Assembly: GCF_000372725.1 (NCBI RefSeq) | Contig: NW_005199250.1 | Location: 47,885 to 77,692 of the forward strand | Direction of reading: 5' to 3' | DNA length: 29,808 bases | Source: Emiliania huxleyi CCMP1516 | Taxonomy: Eukaryota; Haptophyta; Isochrysidales; Noelaerhabdaceae | Shown: positions 18,981 through 27,697 of the stretch, in pieces | Numbering within the stretch: position 1 is the first letter of the stretch | Layout of the letters: each line of letters begins with the position of its first letter | Notes under the pieces: generated by a model | What the model saw: the letters and a program-made list of their open reading frames with translations, nothing else | Database searches by the model: none | Told to the model about the DNA's origin: nothing | Program-made: the position numbers and the translations under genes

Positions 18981-21900
18981 TCCGCCTTCGCCTCCGCCTC
19001 CGCCGCCGCCTGCGCCGCCTGCGCCGCCGCCTCCTCCTCCTCCGCCGCCGCCGCCGCGTCCGGCTCGTCGCCCAGCGGACTCTCCTCCTCCGGCTCTGCA
19101 GGTGCAGCCTCTTCTGCAGGAGCAGCCTGCGAGGGCGGTGGAGCGAGGGTGAGTCGGGGGGGAGTGGCGTGGGGAGTGCAGGGAGGCGCCGTGAAGGAAA
19201 GAAGGGGGCGCGAGGGAGGAGAGTGCGATGCGCGAGGGACGCGTGCGCCGCAACGCGTGAGAGGCGCCGTGGCGAGCGCGCGGGGCGGGGGGGCGGCCCG
19301 AGTTTGCGACGAATCTCGGGCGCATCTCGGGCGCATCTCGCGCCTCCGCCTCGGGCGGCGGCATCGCCTCGCCCTGCGCCTCGAGCTGCTTGACGTGCTC
19401 CAGCAGGTCCGACTCGTTGTCCGCCGCGTGGTCGAGGTAGATGGAGGCGGGCGCCTGGGGGGGGAGGGAAGGGGCTGAAACGGGGCGTGGGTACGGTGCG
19501 GTGCGGCGCTGCGCGTGTGTCTCGAGGGGCCGGGCGGGTGTGCGTCTGTGGTGGGTGTGGCCGCGGCCGGTAGGGACTGCGAGGCGATGGGTGTGGCAGC
19601 GCCTCGAGTCAGGGAAGCGCGCGGCCACAAAAGGGGCCCCTCTGCGCCACGGATGAAGGCGCCGCGCCCATGCGTGTGGGTTGCGCGGGCACAGGGAGGT
19701 GGCGCAAAGGCGGGAGGAAAGTGCGATCTCGGCGCGATCTCGGTCGGGTCTCGGCGCATGCCTCGTGCAGCTGGTTCTCGCCGAGCCACGCCTCGGCCTT
19801 GAGGGCGAGCTCGAGGCCGTCGAAGAGGTTCGGGTAGTCGGCCGGGTCAGCAATCGACTCGGCCGCCTTCGGGTTCACCTCGCGCAGCTGCTCCTTCCAC
19901 AAGCCGACCATGCGGCTCGTCTGGCTGGGCGTGTACGTGCGCGCGAGGAAAGCCGCCTCGGGGGCGCGTCCGGCGGAGAGTAGCAGCTCGAGGCACTCTG
20001 TTGGGCGGCCGCGCAGGAAGGAGCAGAGGAAGGAGACGTTGAGCTTGCCCTTCTTGCGCGACAGCTCCGCGAGCTTGTCGATCCCCTCGGCGTGCCCCGT
20101 CGACGAGTACAGCAGCAGCAGCCCGCCCAAGTCAGCCGCGCGCACGAGGCACTCCTCGGCGAGCCTCAGGTCGGCGGCGTGCAGCGCCATGTCGCCGAGC
20201 TGCTTCCAGCGGGCCTCGGACGGTTGCTGCGTCGTGATGTCGTACGCAGTCTGCAGCTTGCCCAAGTGCACGGCGAGCTCGAAGCGGTGCTCCGGGTCGG
20301 TGGCGACGGCGAGCGCCTCCTCCTTGAAGCCCTGCGCCTCGAGGAAGCGCGCGATCCGGTTGTGCTCCGACTGCGGGATCGACGGCAGGATGGCGGCCGC
20401 CTGCGGGGGAGACGGTTCCGAGAAGGCTCCGAGAAGGCTCCGAGAGGCCTCCCGGGGGGGGGGGTGAGGGCGGGGCCGCGGCCACCTCGACAAAGTCGCG
20501 CCGCACGACGGCGGTCTGGTAGTTTAGCACGGAGAGGAGCAGCTGGTACGAGACGACGGCGTAGTCGCGGTCGAGCAGGTAGATCCGGTTCTCCTTTGGC
20601 AGGTAGCCCACGATGTGCAGAGGCCGGTCGAGGTGCTGCAGCGTCACCACCTCGCCGCCGACGGTGTAGTTGAGCCGGCCCGCCTTGGTCGTGTAAACCA
20701 GGCACTCCCCCACCCACACGCAGGTGCGCACCTGCTCGCTCACCTCGTGCACGAGCTCGAACGCCTCGTCCACCCCCTCCTCGCCGATCGGCTGGCCCGA
20801 CTCGAGCGCGGCGAAGGCGACGTCGCGCGAGTAGCGCAGCAGGAAGAGCGAGTCCTCGCACACGAGGACGACCAGCTCGCCGCTCTCAGACCACTTCACC
20901 TCCTTGGGCTGCACGTCGATCCTCCGCACGAGGCGGCACTCGACCCAGTCGAAGAAGAAGGTCACCTCGCCCGACCGCACGCCGAGCAGCGCCCCGCCGT
21001 AGATGGCGTCGGCCTGGAAGGGCGGCTTGAAGGTTCGCGTCTCCTTGAAGTTCTTGAAGAGCTTGATCAGCACCGCCGACTCGCGCACCGCGTAGTCGCC
21101 CGAGTCGAGCGCCCACACAAAGTCGAGCGCCGACCCGAACGCCTTCTTGCGCCACGCGAGCGCCGTGTAGATGATGTACTCGCCGTCGCCCGTCACGACG
21201 GCGAAGCGGCCGTTGGAGTTGTGCGAGAGCCACTGCGGGTAGATCTCGCACACGTCGAGCTCCTTGGACGGGATCATCAGCCGCTCGCCTACAGGGAGGG
21301 CTCCGGGAGGGCTCCGGGAGGGCTCGGCAGCAGCGACTCGGGAACCCTCGGCCGCTCGCCGTCAACGACCTCGTGGCCCTCCACCTTTTTGAGGTCGACG
21401 GCGGAGATCTCGTTGTGCCGCGCGAGGATCATCTTGCCGCTCGAGTCCATCGAGGCGATCGGCTCCTCGTTGCCCAGCTGCACGACGATGGTGCCTACGG
21501 GGAGGGCGGTAGAGGGCTCCTAGGCGGCTCCAAGAGGCTGCTCGCTGCCCTGCAGCACGGCGGCGGCGCCTTCGTCGTACGCGAGCGCGACGTTGTTTGT
21601 GCCCTTGAGCGCGGCGATGGACCAGCAGCGCTCGTACGCGTAGTTGAAGTTGTACTCCTGCCGGTACGTGTGTGCGTGCCAGATGCGGACGGTGCCGTCC
21701 TCGGAGCCGGACAGGATGATGGGCAGCTCCGGGTGGCAGCAGACCGCGGCGACGTTGTGGCTGTGCCCCTCCATCGTCTGCACGCACTGCTTGGTCTGGT
21801 AGTCCCACACCTTGACCGTCTGGTCGTCGGCTCCCGAGACAAGGTACGGCCGGTCGCCTGACAAGAGGAACAGCCCGAGTCTCAACAAGAGCGTCAGAAA

Positions 21901-23108
21901 CGGGTCGGAGGTGCGGCGGCCGGCGTCGCCTCCGGCAAAGTACTCGACGCAGTTGACGCCCTTCTCGTGGCCCTCGAGCGTGAAGTGGGGCTGCGGCGAG
22001 TTGATGCCCCACACCTTGATCGAGCGGTCGAGCGAGGCAGACGCGAACGTGTTGGAGTCCTTCGGGTTGAAGGCGACCTGCTCTCATAGCCGCAGGTGTG
22101 AGGAGGAGGCGGTCCCGCAGGCGCCGCCCTCCTCGCGGCGGGCTTGCCATCATGACGTAGTGGGTGTGGCCCTCGAAGGTGAGCGGGTTGGCCCAGCCCT
22201 TGTCCCAATCCCACAGCCGGATCGTCATGTCGTCCGACGACGAGAGCACCAGCGGCTGCGGCGGCGAGAGGGCGGCGGCGGTGAGGGCGGCGGCGGCGAG
22301 AGGGCGGCGGTGAGGGTGGTGGGGAGGAAGAAGGGAGGAGGCAGGAGGGAGTGGGGTGGCTAGGGACGGGCAGCAACGGATAGCGCGAGGAGAGAGGTGG
22401 ATGGGGGCGGGCGGCAGCGGCGAGGCTGCTGTGCCTGCGACGGGTGCACCGCGATGCAGCGGATATAGTCCGAGTGCGCCTCAAACACCTGAGAGTGTGG
22501 CGAAGAGAGACGGTGAAGCAGGCTGGTTCGGGTGCCAGCGGACGAGTCAGCCCCCCGCAACGTCTTGCGTCTGGCGGAGAGCCGCACACGTCCCTCTGCA
22601 GCGGGTGGGCGAGCTCGCCTTGATCTTTTCGAGCGTGTTGTAGTTGTACACGCGGATCTGCATGTCGTCGGAGCCAGCGACGATCCACTGCTTCCGCGCC
22701 ACAAACTTGGCCGACCGCACCGGCTGGTCCGGCGACACCTCAAACGACTTGACCAGCCCCTGCGTCGTGTGGTTCCAGATAAAGACGTGGCCGTTGTACA
22801 TGGAGGAGAGCACCCACGGCTCGGTCGGGTGAAGGTCGACCGTCTTGACGCGGTCCGACCGCGACGACAGCTTCCGCTGCGGAGGGGCGGGCAGAGAGGT
22901 TTGATGCGCGCAGAGACGCTGACGCGCGCAGAGAGGCGAGGCAGAGGCGAGACGGAGGCGCGGCGCGGCCGGTGCAGACGCGCGCAGAGAGGTGAGGGAG
23001 AGGTGTGGCGCCGCTGCCGCGCTGGGAGACGGCGAACGCGACTGGACGAGGCACGCGCGACGGCGGCCCGGGTCAGGCGCGCGCCTTGATGTCGAGGCGG
23101 AGAGGCAT
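18737..23108 (-). CDS. COPB2: Coatomer subunit beta' (beta'-COP), 11 exons
   Basis: Core subunit of the COPI coat, which drives retrograde Golgi-to-ER and intra-Golgi vesicle transport. Exons: 23108-23085, 22876-22619, 22488-22435, 22255-22148, 22077-21930, 21857-21570, 21494-21360, 21288-20486, 20400-19762, 19454-~19344/19380, 19126-18737; about 970-980 aa. It aligns to animal and plant beta'-COP from the first residues ([19 protein letters not shown]). First WD40 propeller in exons 2-6 ([25 protein letters not shown]), second in exons 7-8 ([28 protein letters not shown]), then the alpha-solenoid ([32 protein letters not shown]). The C-terminus is an Ala/Glu/Pro-rich tail ending [16 protein letters not shown], like the acidic end of the human protein. 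Introns 1-7 and 9 begin with GC; intron 8 fits GT or GC. Exon 10's 3' end is uncertain (several GAG|GCG sites, all phase 0). Confidence 0.97.
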
Positions 23109-23482
23109 CGTGCCGGCAGCCGCGCGGGTGTAGGGCTCGCTCTCGGCACAGAGCGCGGAGCGCTGTGCTAAACGCCGCTGTCGCACTACTTGTCTTCGGC
23201 AAGAAGAAATCCCATGTGATTGCCAGCAGCCCGCGCCGGGGTCAGCAAGAAAAGAACAGAGAGAGCGCGCGTCGCCTGCGCCATGCCCAGCAATGGCCGA
23301 TGCAGCGACGACTCACACGATTCACGGCGTCCTTCATGAAGCTGAGCGCTGGGCGCCGCCCGCGCGCGCGCCCAGCGAGCGGCACGGGAGGTTTCTCTCC
23401 CACTCATCCTTCTCTGTTTCATAAATAAGTCTCATCCGCCATTTTCTGCTCGGACGCCGACGGCGACGTCTCATCCCCCTCA

Positions 23483-23572
<90 letters not shown>

Positions 23573-23628
23573 CACAGTACACGCACATCTGAGATCTCTC
23601 TTGCACGGGGTCCACAGGGCGCGGGGGG
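23061..23628 (+). repeat. Left arm of inverted duplication (overlaps beta'-COP exon 1 and promoter)
   Basis: Inverted match to about 24452-25053 with only a few percent differences outside the indels. From its outer end it covers the start of beta'-COP intron 1, exon 1 (23108-23085), the 5'UTR/promoter, a 73-codon frame also present in the other arm, the long CT tract and a short inner end at TTGCACGGGGTCCACAGGG. Because it carries the functional conserved first exon, this arm is probably the original. Confidence 0.92.
23486..23570. repeat. (CT)n microsatellite, ~85 bp
   Basis: Perfect CT dinucleotide run of about 42 units, inside the left arm and 0.18 kb before the Cys-rich gene start. The equivalent GA run in the right arm is shorter and interrupted. 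Confidence 0.98.
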
Positions 23629-23748
23629 ACTCCCTTTTCACACTTGGAGGTCTCGCGCTTGTACTTGTCAGGCGGACGTGTCCCAGACTGGCCTCCGAGA
23701 CAAAGGGTGCGACGCGTGCCCGCCCCAGCCGCTTCCCGCAAGTCTAGT

Positions 23749-24348
23749 ATGCGCGGGGAGGCGCCAGCTACGGACTTGGACGAGTCCGCGCGCAAGAAGC
23801 GGCGGGTGGACGAGGAGAAGGATGGGGATGGCGAGGAGGAGGGGTCCGACGAGTCCGACGCATCCGGCGACGAGGTGGAGTGCTCCGAGTGCGGCACGAC
23901 GTTTGCACTCAACGACGGCATTCGCTGCTCGGGCTGCTCGGAGCTTGTGTGCTACGATTGCAGCAAGTTTTGCGACTCTTGCAACGACTCTAAGTGCAGC
24001 GATTGCGGCGATTTCAAGCCTGGGGGGGACCGAACCCTCGTCTGCTATGGATGCCAACCATGGCACCAGCAGAGGCGGCCCGGGAGCGCCTATTGCTTCG
24101 ATTGCAAGAGCACCCGGCACCCTGCAGGGAACTGTCTTGGCTGCGGCTGGCGCATCTGTCACCAGTGCGCAGACAACTCTGGCCTCAAGTGCGGGCATTG
24201 CAATGACTTGTACTGCAGCGCCTGCTGCGAGAAGCATGACGACTTCTGTGTCAAGTGTTGTGATCGCGATGGCATCTTCACGTGTGCGGAGTGCTGCTCG
24301 GGGGGACACAGCGACAGCGATGACGAGGGCGAGGGCGACGAGGAGTAG
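23749..24348 (+). CDS. Cys-rich, probably zinc-binding protein with acidic tails
   Basis: Single uninterrupted frame, ATG 23749 to TAG 24346-24348; 199 aa. The N-terminus (res 1-45) is charged, with a likely nuclear localisation signal SARKKRRVDEEK followed by an Asp/Glu/Ser-rich stretch. Residues ~46-185 hold about 29 Cys, mostly as CxxC pairs: ECSECGTTF, RCSGCSELVCYDC, CDSCNDSKCSDC, VCYGC, CFDC, NCLGCGWRICHQC, KCGHCNDLYCSACCEKHDDF, CAECC. The C-terminus is again acidic (HSDSDDEGEGDEE). The pattern suggests tandem treble-clef/B-box/RING-like zinc sites, but no single named domain fits. It lacks introns, unlike almost every neighbour, and sits alone in the spacer of an inverted duplication. 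The frame is open upstream to 23644 without another ATG. Function unknown; a nuclear or nucleic-acid/protein-binding role is inferred. Confidence 0.75.
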   Translation: MRGEAPATDLDESARKKRRVDEEKDGDGEEEGSDESDASGDEVECSECGTTFALNDGIRCSGCSELVCYDCSKFCDSCNDSKCSDCGDFKPGGDRTLVCYGCQPWHQQRRPGSAYCFDCKSTRHPAGNCLGCGWRICHQCADNSGLKCGHCNDLYCSACCEKHDDFCVKCCDRDGIFTCAECCSGGHSDSDDEGEGDEE

Positions 24349-24451
24349 GTCCCGTCGGGCGGCCGTCATGGGGAGAGCTATATAGCTTTATAGGCCGGCG
24401 AGCCCGCGGCGGGGAAGGATCCCTTTCAGCGCTTCTTTCTCGACGCGCGCT

Positions 24452-24518
24452 CGCCCGCGCCCCTGTGGACCCCGTGCGAGAGAGATCTCAGATGTGCGTG
24501 TACTGTGGAGAGATGAGA

Positions 24519-24591
<73 letters not shown>

Positions 24592-25053
24592 GAGGAGTGA
24601 GGGGGATGAGACGTCGCCGTCGGCGTCCGAGCAGAAAAGGGCGGATGAGACTTATTTATGAAACACTACAGAGAAGGATGAGTGGGAGAGAAACTTCCCG
24701 TGCCGCTCGCTGGGCGCGCGCGCGGGCGGCGCCCAGCGCTCAGCTTCATGAAGGACGCCGTGAATCGTGTGAGTCGTCGCTGCATCGGCCATTGCTGGGC
24801 ATGGCGCAGGCGACGCGCGCTCTCTCTGTTCTTTTCTTGCTGACCCCGGCGCGGGCTGCTGGCAATCACATGGGATTTCTTCTTGCCGAAGACAAGTAGT
24901 GCGACAGCGGCGTTTAGCACAGCGCTCCGCGCTCTGTGCCGAGAGCGAGCCCTACACCCGCGCGGCTGCCGGCACGATGCCTCTCCGCCTAGCTCTCCGC
25001 CGTCCTCCGACCCTCGACATCAAGGCGCGCGCCTCCGCCTGACCCGGGCCGCC
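24452..25053 (-). repeat. Right arm of inverted duplication (contains a decayed copy of beta'-COP exon 1)
   Basis: Reverse-complement copy of 23061-23628. Reading rightwards it carries the beta'-COP 5'UTR and an ATG at about 24976 followed by CCTCTCCGCCT, then a 24-nt insertion, CGACATCAAGG, and a further 6-nt insertion. The first-exon copy is therefore altered and leads into no beta'-COP exons. A 5-nt insertion near 24666 also separates the arms. Beyond about 25053 similarity ends. Confidence 0.9.
24522..24594. repeat. (GA)n microsatellite, interrupted
   Basis: Counterpart of the left-arm CT tract; GA run broken by AA (near 24559) and ATA (near 24586) interruptions, preceded by GATGAGAGATGAGAGA. 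Confidence 0.95.
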
Positions 25054-25562
25054 GCCTCACCCCTCAGCCCTCACACACGCACACGGCACACACGCGCGTG
25101 CGTGACGGTGCGGTGGGGAAAATAAACAAAAAAGTGACGAGTTTTGACGACACGGCGGGGCCGCAACCGAAAAAGGCTAGGAGGGGAGGTCGGGCCTCGC
25201 CCGCCCGCCGTACAACCATCGAGAAGCAAACAGGAGAACGGACCGAGCGGGGGGGGGGACCCAACCGGCGCCGGGGCAGGGAGACCGGGCGGAGGGGTTG
25301 ATTGGCGACGCCGTCGCCAAGGGGGAGTGTGTGTCGTCGCGTGTCCTTGGGTCTGGTGTGTTTACTAGCTCCGAGTAGAGGGGGCGTTCTGCTGCTAGGG
25401 GAAACCTCTGGAGCGCGGTACTATCTAACCCTCGGAGACCCGTGTTTATTTTACGGCCCTTTCGCTGCGAACGCGCACCCCCAGGGCTAGGGCTCTCTTG
25501 CCCGCAACCCGATCCCGATCATCCGGCCCGCTGGGTGCGCTCCTCAGAGCTCCCCTGAGCCC
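25054..25562. other. Intergenic, no gene seen
   Basis: GC-rich with an A-rich patch AAAATAAACAAAAAAG (about 25119-25135), a G-homopolymer near 25250 and nothing recognisable as coding. Confidence 0.35.
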
Positions 25563-25863
25563 TGGCTGTCAGGCTGTCAGGTGCTGTCAGGTGATCTGTC
25601 GGGCTGTCGGGCACTGTCAGGCACTGTCAGGTGCCTCTGTCAGACCAGCTGTCAGGTGCTGTCAGTGCTGTCAGGTGCTGTCGGGTGCGTGTCTGACAGG
25701 CGAGGTGATCTGTAGCTGTCGGGTGCTGTCGGAGCTGTCGGGTGTTGCTGTCAGACGCTGTCGGAGCTGTCAGAGCTGTCAGGCTGCTGCTGCTGTTAGA
25801 CGTTGGGCTGTTGCTGTCAGGTGCTGTCAGGTGGTGCTGTCGGGGTGCTGTCAGGCTCTGACA
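25563..25863. repeat. CTGTCRG degenerate minisatellite, block 1
   Basis: About 25 copies of a short core CTGTCAG or CTGTCGG separated by 1-8 variable bases (typical unit GGTGCTGTCA). Units are 8-14 bp and not strictly periodic. No stop-free coding interpretation is convincing; the translation is Val/Arg/Ser/Cys repeats. Confidence 0.9.
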
Positions 25864-26204
25864 CACATCAGCCACACTTATGACACTATCAAGAGGGCGC
25901 TGACTATCAAGGGGGTGCTGACGCCGATGACGCCGGCGGCTACGCAGCTACCCCCCCTCCTACACGGCGTGATCACGCCGGCGGCGGCGGCCGCCTGGGG
26001 AGCGCAGATGGCGGCGCAGAGGCACAGGCGGCGGCGGCGGCACAGACGGCGGCGGCCACCCAGACGCCGTAGGCATATGACTGTAGGGCCCCAGAAGGCT
26101 AGCTGGTAGCTTCATTTGTAGTAGCACAGCCGCCGGTGCTGGAGAGGGGTCCGCAGAGGTGGGGCGGGAGGGTTGAAAGAGAGACCCATGACCATCCCAT
26201 GACT
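25864..26204. other. Spacer between the minisatellite blocks
   Basis: Contains a GGC/CGG-rich stretch (25980-26070). A frame from the first block continues to 26109 and includes THISHTYDTIKRALTIKGVL, somewhat more protein-like than its surroundings, but with no supporting homology I call no gene. Confidence 0.35.
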
Positions 26205-26246
26205 ACATGGACATGGACATGGACATGGACATGGACATGGACATGG
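26205..26246. repeat. (ACATGG)7 microsatellite
   Basis: Seven perfect hexamers ACATGG between the two CTGTCRG blocks. Confidence 0.97.
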
Positions 26247-26332
26247 ACCACACTTACATGTCTTTGCATGTAATTTTGTTACACCCTCATGGGGCACAAG
26301 AAAGAGGCTCTACGGGGTCTGTGTACGGTCTG

Positions 26333-26580
26333 TGCTGCTGTCAGGCTGTCAGCGCTGCTGTCAGGCCACTGTGTGCTGTCGGGCTGTCAGGCAGCTGTCA
26401 CAGGCTCTGGCTGTCACGTTAGGGCCTGACAGCGACGGGTCACCTCGCCTGTCAGGCTCTGCTGTCAGGCTGTCAGATACGTGCTGTCAGACTGTCAGAG
26501 AAAGTGCTGTCAGCGCTGTCAGGCTGTCGGGCACTGTCAGGCGCTGTCCGGGGTTTGCTGTCAGTCTGTCAGACCAGGGC
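26333..26580. repeat. CTGTCRG degenerate minisatellite, block 2
   Basis: Same core CTGTCAG/CTGTCGG as 25563-25863, about 17 copies with variable 1-10 bp spacers, ending about 120 bp before the stop codon of the mitochondrial carrier, which is read from the other strand. Confidence 0.9.
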
Positions 26581-26702
26581 TCAGGCCTCAGGTGAGCCCT
26601 CCCCGGCCCTGGTGCCTGGATGTGAGGTTGATGACTGCACTCCAAATGCTCCAAGTTTTGGGAGCGGTGACCCCACAGGCAATAAAACGTATCTCTCCGC
26701 CC

Positions 26703-27697
26703 TCACTGCAAGTAGCTCCCGAGCAGCGCCCTCCTCGTCTGCTCGTAGATGTGGAAGGTGAGGACGCTGGAGGGGAGGAAACGCGCCCACAGGGGCAGCC
26801 AGCCGCGCAGAAAGACGACCGGGCCGCCCTCGCGCAGCAGCGCCCTCGCCGCCGCCGCGGGGCTCGCGTGCGGCCTGCCGATCGTCGGCCCGGCGGTGAA
26901 GGCGGTGTAGGTGACGTCAAAGGGGCAGATGGCGGTGGTGAGGGCGAGGCTCGCCGCGAGCGACGCCGCCGAGTGCACCGCGGGGCCTACAAGGAAGGAG
27001 CGCTGTGACCAGACAGGAAGTGCCAGGAGCCGCGTCCACCGCGGCTGCCGTCGGCGAGGCCGGCGGCGCAGAGCCGCCGCTTGGCCGCGTCGTACGTGGC
27101 GAGCTGGGTCGCGGAGAGCAGCGCCCCTCGCGCCACGAGGACGTCGGCGCCGCGCCAGAGCGAGAGCACGCCGCGCTCCGCCGCCATCTGCCGCAGCGTC
27201 GGCAGCCCGCTCAAGCTGTCGACCGTCGGAGGGAGCCCTCGCCTCGCGCCCGTGAGGTAGGAGGCGCCGTCGGCAGCGAGCAAGCCCGCCTCGGCCTGAG
27301 CGACGCGAGAGGCGGCAAAGAGAGGCGCAGAGGCGATGTAGCCGAGCGCGCCGCCGAGCAGGCCAGAGGCGAACCGGCTGCCGCCCGAGGACCCGTCAGG
27401 GCTGAGCGCGTCGCGCAGCGATGGGTAGAGGCCGAGCCGCGTGCCGACCGAGATGCTGCAAGCGAGCATGTTGGTGGCGAGGCCGGGCTTCCACAGCCCG
27501 CTCCAGACGCCCTCGGACCGTACGATGTCCAGCGTGAAGGATCCGAGAGCGGCGCTGTTGCACTGCCGGATCTGCCACCGCTGCTTGACAGAGTCGAGCG
27601 GGTTCGTGACTGCAATCACGATGGCACCGGTCAAACAGGAGGCGCCAAGCTCGGGCGCGGACGGCGCGCTCGTGACGGTCCGGCGCGGCGGAGGCAT
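26703..27697 (-). CDS. Mitochondrial carrier family (SLC25-like) transporter
   Basis: Exons 27697-27040 and 26986-26703, joined by a 53-nt GT-AG intron in phase 1; 313 aa, the usual carrier length. The fold has three ~100-residue repeats. Repeat 1 has the signature TNPLDSVKQRW (P33, D35, K38) after a hydrophobic helix. Repeat 2 has ASAPLFAASRVA, and SLWRGADVLVARGALLSA as the even-helix motif. Repeat 3 has ICPFDVTYTAF, then FLRGWLPLWARFLPSSVLTF. Carriers exchange metabolites across the mitochondrial (sometimes plastid or peroxisomal) inner membrane. The substrate cannot be read from the sequence. Odd: only repeat 1 has the full PxDxxK signature; repeat 2 has PLFAAS and repeat 3 ends in Tyr instead of Lys/Arg, so the matrix salt-bridge network is incomplete. 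Start 27697 is the first ATG; no long presequence, as usual for the family. Confidence 0.87.

Noticed and set aside
18931..19152. Plus-strand poly-Pro frame opposite the beta'-COP tail
   Set aside because: Antisense shadow of the GCC/GGC-repeat region that encodes the Ala/Glu-rich C-terminus of beta'-COP.
24666..24899. Conserved ~73-codon frame present in both inverted arms
   Set aside because: Its conservation is explained by the arms being near-identical DNA. It lies in the beta'-COP 5' flank, and the frame upstream of its internal ATG is broken by a 5-nt indel in the right arm.
23061..25053. Interpretation as a DNA transposon with ~0.6-kb terminal inverted repeats
   Set aside because: The left repeat contains the conserved native first exon and promoter of beta'-COP, and the enclosed protein has no transposase features. 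Segmental inverted duplication is more economical, though not proven.
25498..26109. 203-codon plus-strand frame across minisatellite block 1
   Set aside because: Mostly the CTGTCRG repeat read in one frame. The last ~60 codons look slightly protein-like but have no start, splice or homology support.
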